Part shown: positions 18,941 through 26,143 of the stretch, in pieces
Layout of the letters: the number at the start of each line of letters is the position of its first letter
Position numbering within the stretch: the stretch's first letter is position 1
Origin: Bacteroidetes bacterium 46-16
Lineage (GTDB): Bacteria; Bacteroidota; Bacteroidia; Chitinophagales; Chitinophagaceae
DNA length: 50,312 nucleotides
Direction: 5' to 3'
NCBI GenBank assembly: GCA_001897835.1
Contig: MKUN01000043.1
Coordinates: forward strand, 1 to 50,312
Translations under genes and position numbers: made by a program
The notes under the pieces: model-generated
The model's database searches: none
What the model was told of the DNA's origin: nothing
Seen by the model: the letters and a program-made list of their open reading frames with translations, nothing else

Positions 18941-19438
18941 ATGAAATTTTCGGAAGAAAAACTCAATAAAGTAAAAGAGATCATAGCACGTTATCCCGAG
19001 GGAAAACAGAAAAGTGCTTTGATACCTCTTTTGCACATGGCGCAGGATGAGAATGGCGGATGGCTGGATGTGCCTGCTATGGACTATGTGGCCGAGCTGT
19101 TGCAACTGCTGCCGATAGAAGTGTATGAGGTGGCTACATTTTACAGCATGTATAACCTGAAGCCTGTAGGTAAATACATATTTGAAGTTTGCCGCACCGG
19201 CCCCTGCATGGTAAACGGCAGTGACGATATCATTGAGTATATAAAAGATAAGCTGGGGATAAAAGAGGGGGAAACAACAGCTGACGGCTTATTTACCCTG
19301 AAGCCCGCAGAATGCCTTGGCGCCTGTGGCTATGCACCAATGATGCAATTGGGTAAAACATACCGCGAACACCTGACCAAAGAAAAGGTGGACGCGATAA
19401 TAGACGAATGCAGGAAGAATGCAGCGGTGAATAACTGA
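18941..19438 (+). CDS. nuoE: NADH-quinone oxidoreductase subunit E
   Basis: From the ATG at 18941 this is a 165-residue thioredoxin-like [2Fe-2S] protein. The four cluster ligands are in VCRTGPCM and ECLGACGYAP. It is part of the NADH-input module with NuoF. A longer reading frame could start at a TTG at 18902, but it would overlap nuoD and lacks conserved residues, so the ATG is chosen. Confidence 0.95.
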   Translation: MKFSEEKLNKVKEIIARYPEGKQKSALIPLLHMAQDENGGWLDVPAMDYVAELLQLLPIEVYEVATFYSMYNLKPVGKYIFEVCRTGPCMVNGSDDIIEYIKDKLGIKEGETTADGLFTLKPAECLGACGYAPMMQLGKTYREHLTKEKVDAIIDECRKNAAVNN

Positions 19439-19442
19439 TAAT

Positions 19443-19862
19443 ATGCGCTACGTTGTAACCATATTAACGCTCTTTATTAATACGGCGGTGTTTGCACAAA
19501 AAGCAGATGCCAATAGTTTGAAAAAGGCAGTAAGCAGTTTCAATGAAGCCCTTGTGAAGAGAGATACAATGCAATTGAAAATGCTGCTGGATGATAAATT
19601 GAATTACGGGCATTCGAATGCCTGGATACAAACTAAAGAAGATATCATAGCCGATCTGTATAACGGTACGCTTACCTATACCGCTATACACCAGGCTGAT
19701 GGAGATATGCTGATAGAAGGGAATACCGCATTGGTGAGAGGAATAACAGAGCTGGATGTGGTGATGAAAGGAAAACCAATGCAGTTCAGGCTGAATGTGA
19801 TGCAGGTTTGGATATATAAAAAAGGCTGGAAATTGTTTGGAAGACAAAGCGTGAAGATTTAA
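19443..19862 (+). CDS. Exported NTF2-like (DUF4440-type) protein inside the nuo operon
   Basis: This 139-residue protein begins with a signal peptide (MRYVVTILTLFINTAVFAQ). The body looks like an NTF2/SnoaL cone: AVSSFNEALVKRDTMQLKMLL, LNYGHSNAWIQTKEDIIADL, and a C-terminal MQVWIYKKGWKLFGRQSVKI. It begins 4 bases after the nuoE stop, so it is translated in the nuo transcript, yet it is not a known complex I subunit and should be exported. The function is unknown; it may bind a small ligand in the periplasm. The fold call is moderate. Confidence 0.75.
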   Translation: MRYVVTILTLFINTAVFAQKADANSLKKAVSSFNEALVKRDTMQLKMLLDDKLNYGHSNAWIQTKEDIIADLYNGTLTYTAIHQADGDMLIEGNTALVRGITELDVVMKGKPMQFRLNVMQVWIYKKGWKLFGRQSVKI

Positions 19863-19897
19863 CCCCTCTGCCTTCATGGAGAACCGCAGGGCAGGGG
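19863..19897 (+). other. GC-rich hairpin between the NTF2-like gene and nuoF
   Basis: CCCCTCTGCC at 19863-19872 pairs with GGGCAGGGG at 19889-19897 with one bulged T. It is followed by ATTTTG rather than a strong T-run. It could be a partial terminator or processing site that lowers or resets expression before nuoF. Two small hairpins (CCCCTTTAGGGG and TGCCTGCGAGGGCA) follow before the nuoF start. Confidence 0.5.
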
Positions 19898-19965
19898 ATT
19901 TTGTAAAATATAATAATTAAGCCCCTTTAGGGGTGCCTGCGAGGGCACGAACGAAGTTTAGGTAT

Positions 19966-21321
19966 ATGGCACTTAAATTATTATTAGAGCACGACAAAGT
20001 GGAGGGCATCCGTTACTACGATGCCTACCGCAAACATGGCGGCTATCGCTCGGTGGAGAAGGCCTTCAAAATGACGCCTGATGAGATAGTGGAAGAAGTG
20101 AAGAAAAGCGGGCTGCGTGGCCGTGGCGGTGCAGGTTTTCCCACGGGGATGAAGTGGAGCTTCCTGGCCAAGCCGGAAGGTGTGCCGCGTCATCTTGTGT
20201 GTAATGCCGATGAATCAGAGCCCGGTACTTTCAAAGACCGCTACCTGATGGAGTTCATTCCCCATTTACTTATCGAGGGCCTTATAGTAAGCAGCTTTGC
20301 ACTGGGCAGCAATATGACCTATATATATATCCGTGGCGAGTATGCCTGGATCGTGGATATATTGGAACAAGCTATTGCCGAAGCAAGGAATAACGGCTGG
20401 TTAGGAAAGAATATTTTAGGCACCGGTTTCGACTGCGAGATATATGTGCAGCGTGGCGCAGGCGCTTATATATGCGGTGAAGAGACCGCATTGATAGAAT
20501 CGCTGGAAGGTAAGCGTGGCAACCCGCGCATCAAGCCTCCATTCCCTGCGGTACAGGGCCTCTGGATGCGCCCTACCGTGGTGAATAATGTGGAGACGCT
20601 GGCTGCGGTAGTACCCATTATTAATATGGGGGGTGAGGAATATGCCAAGATAGGTGTGGGCCGCTCTACGGGTACCAAGCTGATGTCTGCCTGCGGCAAT
20701 ATCAATAACCCCGGTGTTTATGAGATCGACATGACCATATCGGTAGAGGAGTTTATCTTCAGTGATGAATATTGCGGTGGCATACCTAAGGGCAAACGCC
20801 TTAAAGCGTGCATTCCCGGCGGATCTTCAGTACCCATACTGCCTGCTAATCTTTTACTGAAAACGGCAAAAGGCGAAACGCGTTATATGAATTATGAAAG
20901 CCTGTCCGACGGTGGCTTTGCAACGGGTAGTATGATGGGTTCAGGCGGTTTCGAAGTGCTCGACGAAGATCAGTGCGTGGTACGTCATACAATGAGCCTT
21001 GCACGCTTTTACAATCACGAAAGTTGCGGACAATGCAGTCCCTGCCGTGAAGGTACGGGCTGGATGTATAAGATACTGAAGAATATAGAGTACGGTAAGG
21101 GCAAGATGAGCGATATAGACCTGCTTTGGGATATACAGCGTAAGATAGAGGGTAACACCATCTGTCCGCTGGGCGATGCCGCAGCCTGGCCTGTGGCCGC
21201 TGCCATCCGCCATTTCCGTGATGAATTTGAATGGCATGTTTTAAACCCGGATGAATCGCAAACAAGGAACTACGGCCTGGCGCATTACGCCGACCCGGTA
21301 CATGTTCCTGCTGGTGCGTAA
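19966..21321 (+). CDS. nuoF: NADH-quinone oxidoreductase subunit F
   Basis: This 451-residue NADH-binding subunit has the FMN/NADH motifs GRGGAGFPTGMKW and NADESEPGTFKDR, then GAGAYICGEETALIESLEGK, and the N3 [4Fe-4S] ligands ESCGQCSPCREGT plus a distal Cys (NTICPLGD). The ATG at 19966 is chosen because the conserved part begins there; an in-frame upstream start at 19933 would add eleven residues from the hairpin-rich spacer. nuoG follows after 11 bases. Confidence 0.96.
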   Translation: MALKLLLEHDKVEGIRYYDAYRKHGGYRSVEKAFKMTPDEIVEEVKKSGLRGRGGAGFPTGMKWSFLAKPEGVPRHLVCNADESEPGTFKDRYLMEFIPHLLIEGLIVSSFALGSNMTYIYIRGEYAWIVDILEQAIAEARNNGWLGKNILGTGFDCEIYVQRGAGAYICGEETALIESLEGKRGNPRIKPPFPAVQGLWMRPTVVNNVETLAAVVPIINMGGEEYAKIGVGRSTGTKLMSACGNINNPGVYEIDMTISVEEFIFSDEYCGGIPKGKRLKACIPGGSSVPILPANLLLKTAKGETRYMNYESLSDGGFATGSMMGSGGFEVLDEDQCVVRHTMSLARFYNHESCGQCSPCREGTGWMYKILKNIEYGKGKMSDIDLLWDIQRKIEGNTICPLGDAAAWPVAAAIRHFRDEFEWHVLNPDESQTRNYGLAHYADPVHVPAGA

Positions 21322-21332
21322 AATGTTTTGTT

Positions 21333-22421
21333 ATGTCTGAGACGCCAAAGTTTAAAGTCACAATTGACAACATAACGATAGAGGTTCCTGCCGGAACAAC
21401 TATCCTGAATGCAGCACGTATGATAGGTGGTGACGTTACGCCCCCAGCTATGTGCTATTATAGTAAGCTAAAGGAGAGTGGCGGTAAATGCCGCACCTGC
21501 CTGGTGGAGGTAAGCAAAGGCTCTGAAAAAGATCCGCGCCCTATGCCCAAGCTGGTGGCCAGCTGCCGCACTACCGTGATGGATGGTATGGAAGTGAAGA
21601 ACATCACTTCAGAAAGGGTAGTTGACGCTCGTAAAGGCGTAGTGGAGATGCTGCTCATTAATCATCCCCTCGATTGCCCCGTTTGCGATCAGGCAGGGGA
21701 ATGCGATCTGCAGGACCTCAGCTACGAGCATGGCTCAGAAGGCACACGCTACGAGTTTGACCGTCGTACGTTTGAGAAGGAAGACATAGGACCTTACATA
21801 CAGCTGCACATGACGCGTTGCATACTCTGTTACCGTTGCGTGAACACAGCTAAAGAATTGACCAACCGCCGTGAACATGGTATACTTGAGCGCGGCGACC
21901 ACTCAGAAATAAGTACTTTACTAGGCAAGGCCCTCGACAATGAATTTATTGGCAATGTGATCGATGTATGTCCCGTAGGTGCACTGACCGATAAAACATT
22001 CCGTTTCAAAAATCGTGTATGGTTCACTAAACCTATGGATGCGCATCGCGACTGCCCAACATGCAGTGGCAAGGTGCGCCTCTGGATGCGTGGCGATGAA
22101 GTGTACCGCGTGACCGCACGTAAAGACCAATGGAACGAAGTGGAAGAATGGATATGTAATGAATGCCGCTTTGAGAAGAAGGAAACTAAAGACTGGGTAA
22201 TAGAAGGGCCTTCAAAAGTATCACGTACCAGCGTTATTTCGCAGGGCCATTATGTGAACACAGAAAAACCACATATACTGATAGATAAGGTGATCGGGAA
22301 GCAGCCTAAACTGCTAATGGACATACATGCTATCAGTGAAGTGAACAGGCCGGAAATAAAGCTTTCGGAAATTGAAGGCCCGGCACATTCCGATGATTTT
22401 AAAGACGATGTAATAAAATAA
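21333..22421 (+). CDS. nuoG: NADH-quinone oxidoreductase subunit G, short form
   Basis: This 362-residue protein holds the ferredoxin part of NuoG: [2Fe-2S] ligands in AMCYYSKLKESGGKCRTCLV, then HPLDCPVCDQAGECDLQDL, CILCYRCVNTAKEL and DVCPVGALTDK. A final four-Cys segment (DCPTCSGKV, CNECRF) follows. The large molybdopterin-oxidoreductase-like domain of E. coli NuoG (about 900 residues) is absent; short NuoG proteins are usual in Bacteroidota. Its stop TAA shares one base with the ATG of the MNT gene (TAATG), giving translational coupling. Confidence 0.93.
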   Translation: MSETPKFKVTIDNITIEVPAGTTILNAARMIGGDVTPPAMCYYSKLKESGGKCRTCLVEVSKGSEKDPRPMPKLVASCRTTVMDGMEVKNITSERVVDARKGVVEMLLINHPLDCPVCDQAGECDLQDLSYEHGSEGTRYEFDRRTFEKEDIGPYIQLHMTRCILCYRCVNTAKELTNRREHGILERGDHSEISTLLGKALDNEFIGNVIDVCPVGALTDKTFRFKNRVWFTKPMDAHRDCPTCSGKVRLWMRGDEVYRVTARKDQWNEVEEWICNECRFEKKETKDWVIEGPSKVSRTSVISQGHYVNTEKPHILIDKVIGKQPKLLMDIHAISEVNRPEIKLSEIEGPAHSDDFKDDVIK

Positions 22422-22717
22422 TGGTTCTTTCCGTGGGGCATATAACGCAAGTGGTCAATGATTTTTTTGATGCAAAGCCCGTCAAAACAGTATGGCTGTT
22501 TGGATCATATGCCAGGGGTGAAGCTGATGAAAATAGTGATGTTGATGTATTAGTTGATATTGATTACAGCGTGCCTATAGGCTGGGATTATTTTACATGG
22601 AATGAGGAACTGGCCAGGCAGCTCAACAAAAAAGTTGATATTGTTAGTTTGGGATGGGAAAACAAATATATAAAACCTTTTATAGACGCTGATAAAAAAG
22701 TGATTTATGAAAGGTAA
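22421..22717 (+). CDS. mntA: MNT-type nucleotidyltransferase antitoxin, copy 1
   Basis: This 98-residue minimal nucleotidyltransferase has the motif FGSYARGEADENSDVDVLVD, with G28-S29 and catalytic Asp residues D40 and D42, plus D73 in KKVDIVSL. In characterised MNT/HEPN modules the MNT protein adds AMP units to a tyrosine of the HEPN toxin and silences it. The start overlaps the nuoG stop by one base and the end overlaps the HEPN gene by 11 bases. All active-site residues are present. Confidence 0.9.
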   Translation: MVLSVGHITQVVNDFFDAKPVKTVWLFGSYARGEADENSDVDVLVDIDYSVPIGWDYFTWNEELARQLNKKVDIVSLGWENKYIKPFIDADKKVIYER

Positions 22718-23048
22718 AACTGGAGATAAAGCACGGATTGAGCATATTATTGAATGTATCGAAGAAATTGAGGCTGCTGTTAAAAATAATACGTTTGATA
22801 GTTTTAATGAAAACCACGTATTACGGATTGCAGTGGTAAAATGGTTGGAGATCATTGGGGAGGCAGCCAAACATACTTCGGATGAAACGAAAGCGAAGTA
22901 TACAGGAGTTGAATGGCAAAAGATTACTTCTTTAAGAAACATTGTGGTGCATGAATATTTTGGTATTAACTACCGTATCATATGGGATGCTGCTACTGTT
23001 TTTTTGGAAGAGTTGAAGAATAATATTGAAGCAATAAACCTGGAATAA
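22707..23048 (+). CDS. hepT: HEPN (DUF86) ribonuclease toxin, copy 1
   Basis: This 113-residue alpha-helical protein contains the HEPN catalytic motif R77-NIVV-H82-E-Y84 (Rx4HxY). The Arg and His form the RNase site, and the Tyr is the residue AMPylated by MNT in the studied systems. The reading frame is intact and overlaps the MNT gene by 11 bases, the usual arrangement for a two-gene toxin-antitoxin pair. It lies between nuoG and nuoH. Target RNA is unknown. Confidence 0.9.
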   Translation: MKGKTGDKARIEHIIECIEEIEAAVKNNTFDSFNENHVLRIAVVKWLEIIGEAAKHTSDETKAKYTGVEWQKITSLRNIVVHEYFGINYRIIWDAATVFLEELKNNIEAINLE

Positions 23049-23072
23049 CGATTAATTTTTAACGAACTAAAT

Positions 23073-23080
23073 TACTTTTG
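23073..23080 (+). promoter_or_regulatory. Candidate internal promoter before nuoH
   Basis: TACTTTTG matches the TAnnTTTG -7 box. The nuoH ATG (23087) follows after 6 bases, close to where transcription would begin, so the message may be leaderless. No clear TTG -33 box is seen. The location just behind the hepT stop would allow nuoH and later genes to be transcribed apart from the toxin-antitoxin pair. Confidence 0.45.
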
Positions 23081-23086
23081 CGCCAG

Positions 23087-24163
23087 ATGCAAATGCTGCT
23101 ATTGCAAATAAGCTTAGGCTTGATCATTGAAAAGGTGATTCTCATCTCGGTAATATTGATGGGCTCGCTGGGTATCGCTATGTATGCTACATGGGCAGAG
23201 CGTAAGGTTGCTGCTGTGATGCAGGATAGGCGTGGTCCTAACCGCGCAGGTCCCTTCGGCATTTTGCAACCTTTGGCAGATGGCCTGAAGCTCTTCATGA
23301 AAGAAGAGATTATCCCCGATAGTTCCACACGTTTTTTATTTATACTGGGTCCCTGTCTCGCCATGCTTACCGCATTAATGACCAGCGCAGTAGTGCCATG
23401 GGGGCCGGATTATACTACCGCAAGCGGTCATGTTATCTCGTTACAGGTGGCCGATATCAATATTGGTATTCTTTTCATCTTTGGTGTAGTGAGCCTTGGT
23501 GTTTATGGTATCATGCTGGGTGGCTGGGCTTCAAATAATAAATTCTCCCTCTTAAGCAGTATCCGTGCAGCCTCGCAAGCTATATCCTATGAGCTGGCAA
23601 TGGGCATCAGCCTCATCGCCCTGCTGATGATGACCGGTTCGCTAAGCCTGCGCGAGATAGTAGGGCAGCAACATGGTTTTTGGCACGATGGTTATTTTAC
23701 CTGGAACTTTTTCAAGCAGCCCCTGGGTTTCCTCATATTCCTGGTTTGTGCTTTTGCAGAGCTCAACCGTGCTCCCTTCGATCTTCCTGAAGCGGAGAGC
23801 GAGCTGAATATGGGCTACCACCAGGAATACTCTTCTATGAAGCTGGGCTTTTATCTCTTTGCTGAGTATATCAATATGTTCGTTAGCTCGGCTATTATGG
23901 CCACCCTGTTTTTCGGAGGCTATAATTTCCCCTTCATGGACCAGGTGCAAACCGCAGTAGGCCCGCTTTTCTTTACACTTATCTGTGTAATGGTTCTTTT
24001 AACTAAAGTGATCTGTTTTATATTGTTCTTCATGTTCATCCGCTGGACACTGCCTCGTTTCAGGTACGACCAGTTGATGCGTCTTGGTTGGAAATCCTTG
24101 ATTCCCCTGGCCCTGGTGAACATGTTGATAACAGGTGCAGTGATTTTGTGGGTGATCAAATGA
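23087..24163 (+). CDS. nuoH: NADH-quinone oxidoreductase subunit H
   Basis: This 358-residue membrane protein has about eight hydrophobic helices. Family motifs include YATWAERKVAAVMQDRRGPN, RAGPFGILQPLADGLKLF and ELNRAPFDLPEAESELNMGY. It forms part of the quinone chamber at the heel of complex I. The ATG at 23087 is taken; a TTG start 9 bases earlier would fall inside the -7-like box, and a second ATG is at 23093. It is flanked on both sides by MNT/HEPN genes. Confidence 0.95.
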   Translation: MQMLLLQISLGLIIEKVILISVILMGSLGIAMYATWAERKVAAVMQDRRGPNRAGPFGILQPLADGLKLFMKEEIIPDSSTRFLFILGPCLAMLTALMTSAVVPWGPDYTTASGHVISLQVADINIGILFIFGVVSLGVYGIMLGGWASNNKFSLLSSIRAASQAISYELAMGISLIALLMMTGSLSLREIVGQQHGFWHDGYFTWNFFKQPLGFLIFLVCAFAELNRAPFDLPEAESELNMGYHQEYSSMKLGFYLFAEYINMFVSSAIMATLFFGGYNFPFMDQVQTAVGPLFFTLICVMVLLTKVICFILFFMFIRWTLPRFRYDQLMRLGWKSLIPLALVNMLITGAVILWVIK

Positions 24164-24173
24164 TGAAATTGAG

Positions 24174-24467
24174 ATGCTGACAGTCCAACAAATAAAAAAT
24201 ACTATTACCGATTATTTTAAAGATAAACCGGTAAAAAAGGTGTACTTATTTGGATCGTATGCAAGAGGTGAGGCAAAAGAAGACAGCGACGTGGATTTAT
24301 TGGTAGAATTGGATTATGAAAAAAGAATAGGCTTGGAATTTGTTAGGTGGGTACTCTTTCTGCAAGATAAATTTGCGCGGAAAGTTGATTTGGTGCCAGA
24401 TCAAACACTTTATCCGGCCGTAAGAAAAGGTGCTGATGATGATAAAATATTAATGCTTTCACAATAG
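24174..24467 (+). CDS. mntA: MNT-type nucleotidyltransferase antitoxin, copy 2
   Basis: This 97-residue minimal nucleotidyltransferase has FGSYARGEAKEDSDVDLLVE with G27-S28, D39 and D41, plus D72 in RKVDLVPD. It is clearly related to copy 1 but diverges strongly after the active site, so the two are not a recent duplication. It starts 10 bases after the nuoH stop, and the broken HEPN gene begins at the next base after its own stop. It appears intact. Confidence 0.88.
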   Translation: MLTVQQIKNTITDYFKDKPVKKVYLFGSYARGEAKEDSDVDLLVELDYEKRIGLEFVRWVLFLQDKFARKVDLVPDQTLYPAVRKGADDDKILMLSQ

Positions 24468-24792
24468 ATGTTTATGACTGATCAGGACAGGTTAGAGCAT
24501 ATCATCGAAAGTATTGAGGGCTGAGAGAATAATAAAAGGATTGTCAAAAGATGATTTCTTGTCTGATGAAACGGTGAAGTATGCATGTTATGCAAGCCTT
24601 ATCATTTTATCCGAAGCGGTAGCAAGATTATCGAAAGAATTTAAACAGAAGTATGAAAATATTGAATGGGATTTGATAGTAGGGTTTAGGAACATTATCG
24701 TTCATGAGTATTTTAGGGTGGATTGGAATATTGTTTGGGATGTGATAGAAGTGAATTTGCCGAAGTTGAAGAAACAATTAGAACTAGATTAA
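24468..24792 (+). pseudogene. hepT: HEPN (DUF86) toxin, copy 2, frameshifted
   Basis: The first frame from ATG 24468 reads MFMTDQDRLEHIIESIEG and stops at 24522. The rest of a HEPN protein continues in the next frame from about 24517 (AERIIKGLSKDDFLSDETV and onwards) to TAA at 24790-24792, including RNIIVHEYF (Rx4HxY intact). Dropping one G from the GGG run at 24518-24520 restores one frame. The repaired segment from HII to the conserved V has 26 residues, exactly as in copy 1. A truncated product from TTG 24514 is possible but would lack the first helix. The stop directly abuts the nuoI ATG. The cause may be mutation or sequencing error. Confidence 0.82.
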
Positions 24793-25302
24793 ATGGAAAA
24801 ACTAACCAACAGGTCCGTAGCGGTAGATCGCAGCCCCATGACATTCGGGGAGCGTATATACTTGCCTGCTATTGCCAAAGGGCTCACCATAACCCTCGGC
24901 CATATATTTAAGAAAAAGGCCACAGTCAATTATCCTGAGCAAAAACGTCCTTTTAGCCCGGTATTCCGTGGTTTGCATATACTGAACCGTGACGAAGAAG
25001 GTCGTGAGCGCTGTACTGCCTGCGGCCTTTGCGCCCTCGCATGTCCTGCTGAGGCCATTACAATGGAGGCTGCTGAGCGTAAACCCGGTGAGGAACACCT
25101 GTACCGCGAAGAGAAGTATGCCGCTAAATATGAGATAAATATGCTGCGCTGTATCTTCTGTGGCTATTGTGAAGAGGCCTGTCCTAAGGACGCTGTTTAC
25201 CTTACCGAAACGGTGATGCCTTCAAATTATACCCGCAAGAGCTTTATTTATAAAAAAGAAGACTTGCTTATTCCTCATCCTAAAACACAAGAAGCCAAAT
25301 AA
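24793..25302 (+). CDS. nuoI: NADH-quinone oxidoreductase subunit I
   Basis: This 169-residue protein carries two [4Fe-4S] clusters (N6a, N6b) with ligands CTACGLCALACP and CIFCGYCEEACP. It links NuoG to NuoB. The ATG at 24793 immediately follows the TAA of the broken HEPN gene (TAAATG), so its translation may depend on ribosomes ending there. nuoJ follows after 3 bases. Confidence 0.97.
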   Translation: MEKLTNRSVAVDRSPMTFGERIYLPAIAKGLTITLGHIFKKKATVNYPEQKRPFSPVFRGLHILNRDEEGRERCTACGLCALACPAEAITMEAAERKPGEEHLYREEKYAAKYEINMLRCIFCGYCEEACPKDAVYLTETVMPSNYTRKSFIYKKEDLLIPHPKTQEAK

Positions 25303-25305
25303 TAT

Positions 25306-25800
25306 ATGGATCTGTACGAAATATTATTCTGGTTCCTTACTGTTATGGCATTGGGCTGTGCATTGGGTGTTATCCTGAGCCGCAATCCCATCAGCAGTGT
25401 ACTATTTCTTATAGCAACATTTTTTGCCATTTCCGGGCATTATATATTAATGAATGCCCAGTTCCTGGCCATTGTGAATATCATTGTATATGCCGGTGCC
25501 ATTATGGTGCTGTTCCTCTTCGTTATCATGCTTATGAACCTGAATGCAGATACCGAACCGCAGAAGAACAGGCTTATTCAGCTTGCCGGCGTTATATCCG
25601 GGGGCATTTTGTTCCTGGTAGTTCTGGGTGCGCTCAGGAGCACACCCGTGACCAATTTGGAACGTGCCGATGTAGGCATAGGCCTGATAAAGAATTTGGG
25701 TAAAACATTGTTCACACAATTCGTTTTGCCTTTTGAGATAAGCAGTGTGCTGTTTTTAAGCGCGATGATAGGAGCTATAGTTATAGGCCGGAAGGAGTAG
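25306..25800 (+). CDS. nuoJ: NADH-quinone oxidoreductase subunit J
   Basis: This 164-residue membrane protein has about five helices. FLIATFFAISGHYILMNAQF and IIVYAGAIMVLFLFVIMLMN are typical of NuoJ. It is part of the membrane arm between NuoA/H and NuoK. nuoK follows after a 36-base AT-rich spacer. Confidence 0.96.
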   Translation: MDLYEILFWFLTVMALGCALGVILSRNPISSVLFLIATFFAISGHYILMNAQFLAIVNIIVYAGAIMVLFLFVIMLMNLNADTEPQKNRLIQLAGVISGGILFLVVLGALRSTPVTNLERADVGIGLIKNLGKTLFTQFVLPFEISSVLFLSAMIGAIVIGRKE

Positions 25801-25811
25801 TGAACGTTTTT

Positions 25812-25834
25812 TTGACTTTTTGAATTTTGACTTA
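25812..25834 (+). repeat. AT-rich nuo spacer element, nuoJ-nuoK
   Basis: The 18-mer CTTTTTGAATTTTGACTT at 25816-25833 is identical to bases 17095-17112 in the nuoB-nuoC hairpin element. The complementary arm is missing here, so no long stem forms. Confidence 0.75.
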
Positions 25835-25836
25835 AA

Positions 25837-26136
25837 ATGCCAATACAATATTATTTGTTTTTAAGCATGGCTTTGTTCTGCATCGGTATCATGGGTACCC
25901 TGATGCGCCGCAATGCCATTATCATTTTCATGTGCATTGAGCTGATGCTGAACGCAGTGAACCTTTTGCTGGTGGCATTTTCAAAGATGTATGGCGATGC
26001 ATCTGCGCAGGTATTCGTGTTCTTTATTATGGTAGTGGCAGCGGCAGAGGTATCGGTGGGTTTGGCAGTAATAGTTATGATGTACCGCAAAGTACATTCG
26101 GTTGATATTAATATTTTGAACAGGTTAAAACACTAA
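25837..26136 (+). CDS. nuoK: NADH-quinone oxidoreductase subunit K
   Basis: This 99-residue protein has three membrane helices. FMCIELMLNAVNLLLVAFSK carries the conserved Glu of the second helix, and VAAAEVSVGLAVIVMMYR the conserved Glu of the third; both belong to the proton path. It is followed 7 bases later by nuoL. Confidence 0.97.
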   Translation: MPIQYYLFLSMALFCIGIMGTLMRRNAIIIFMCIELMLNAVNLLLVAFSKMYGDASAQVFVFFIMVVAAAEVSVGLAVIVMMYRKVHSVDINILNRLKH

Positions 26137-26143
26137 ATCAGAG

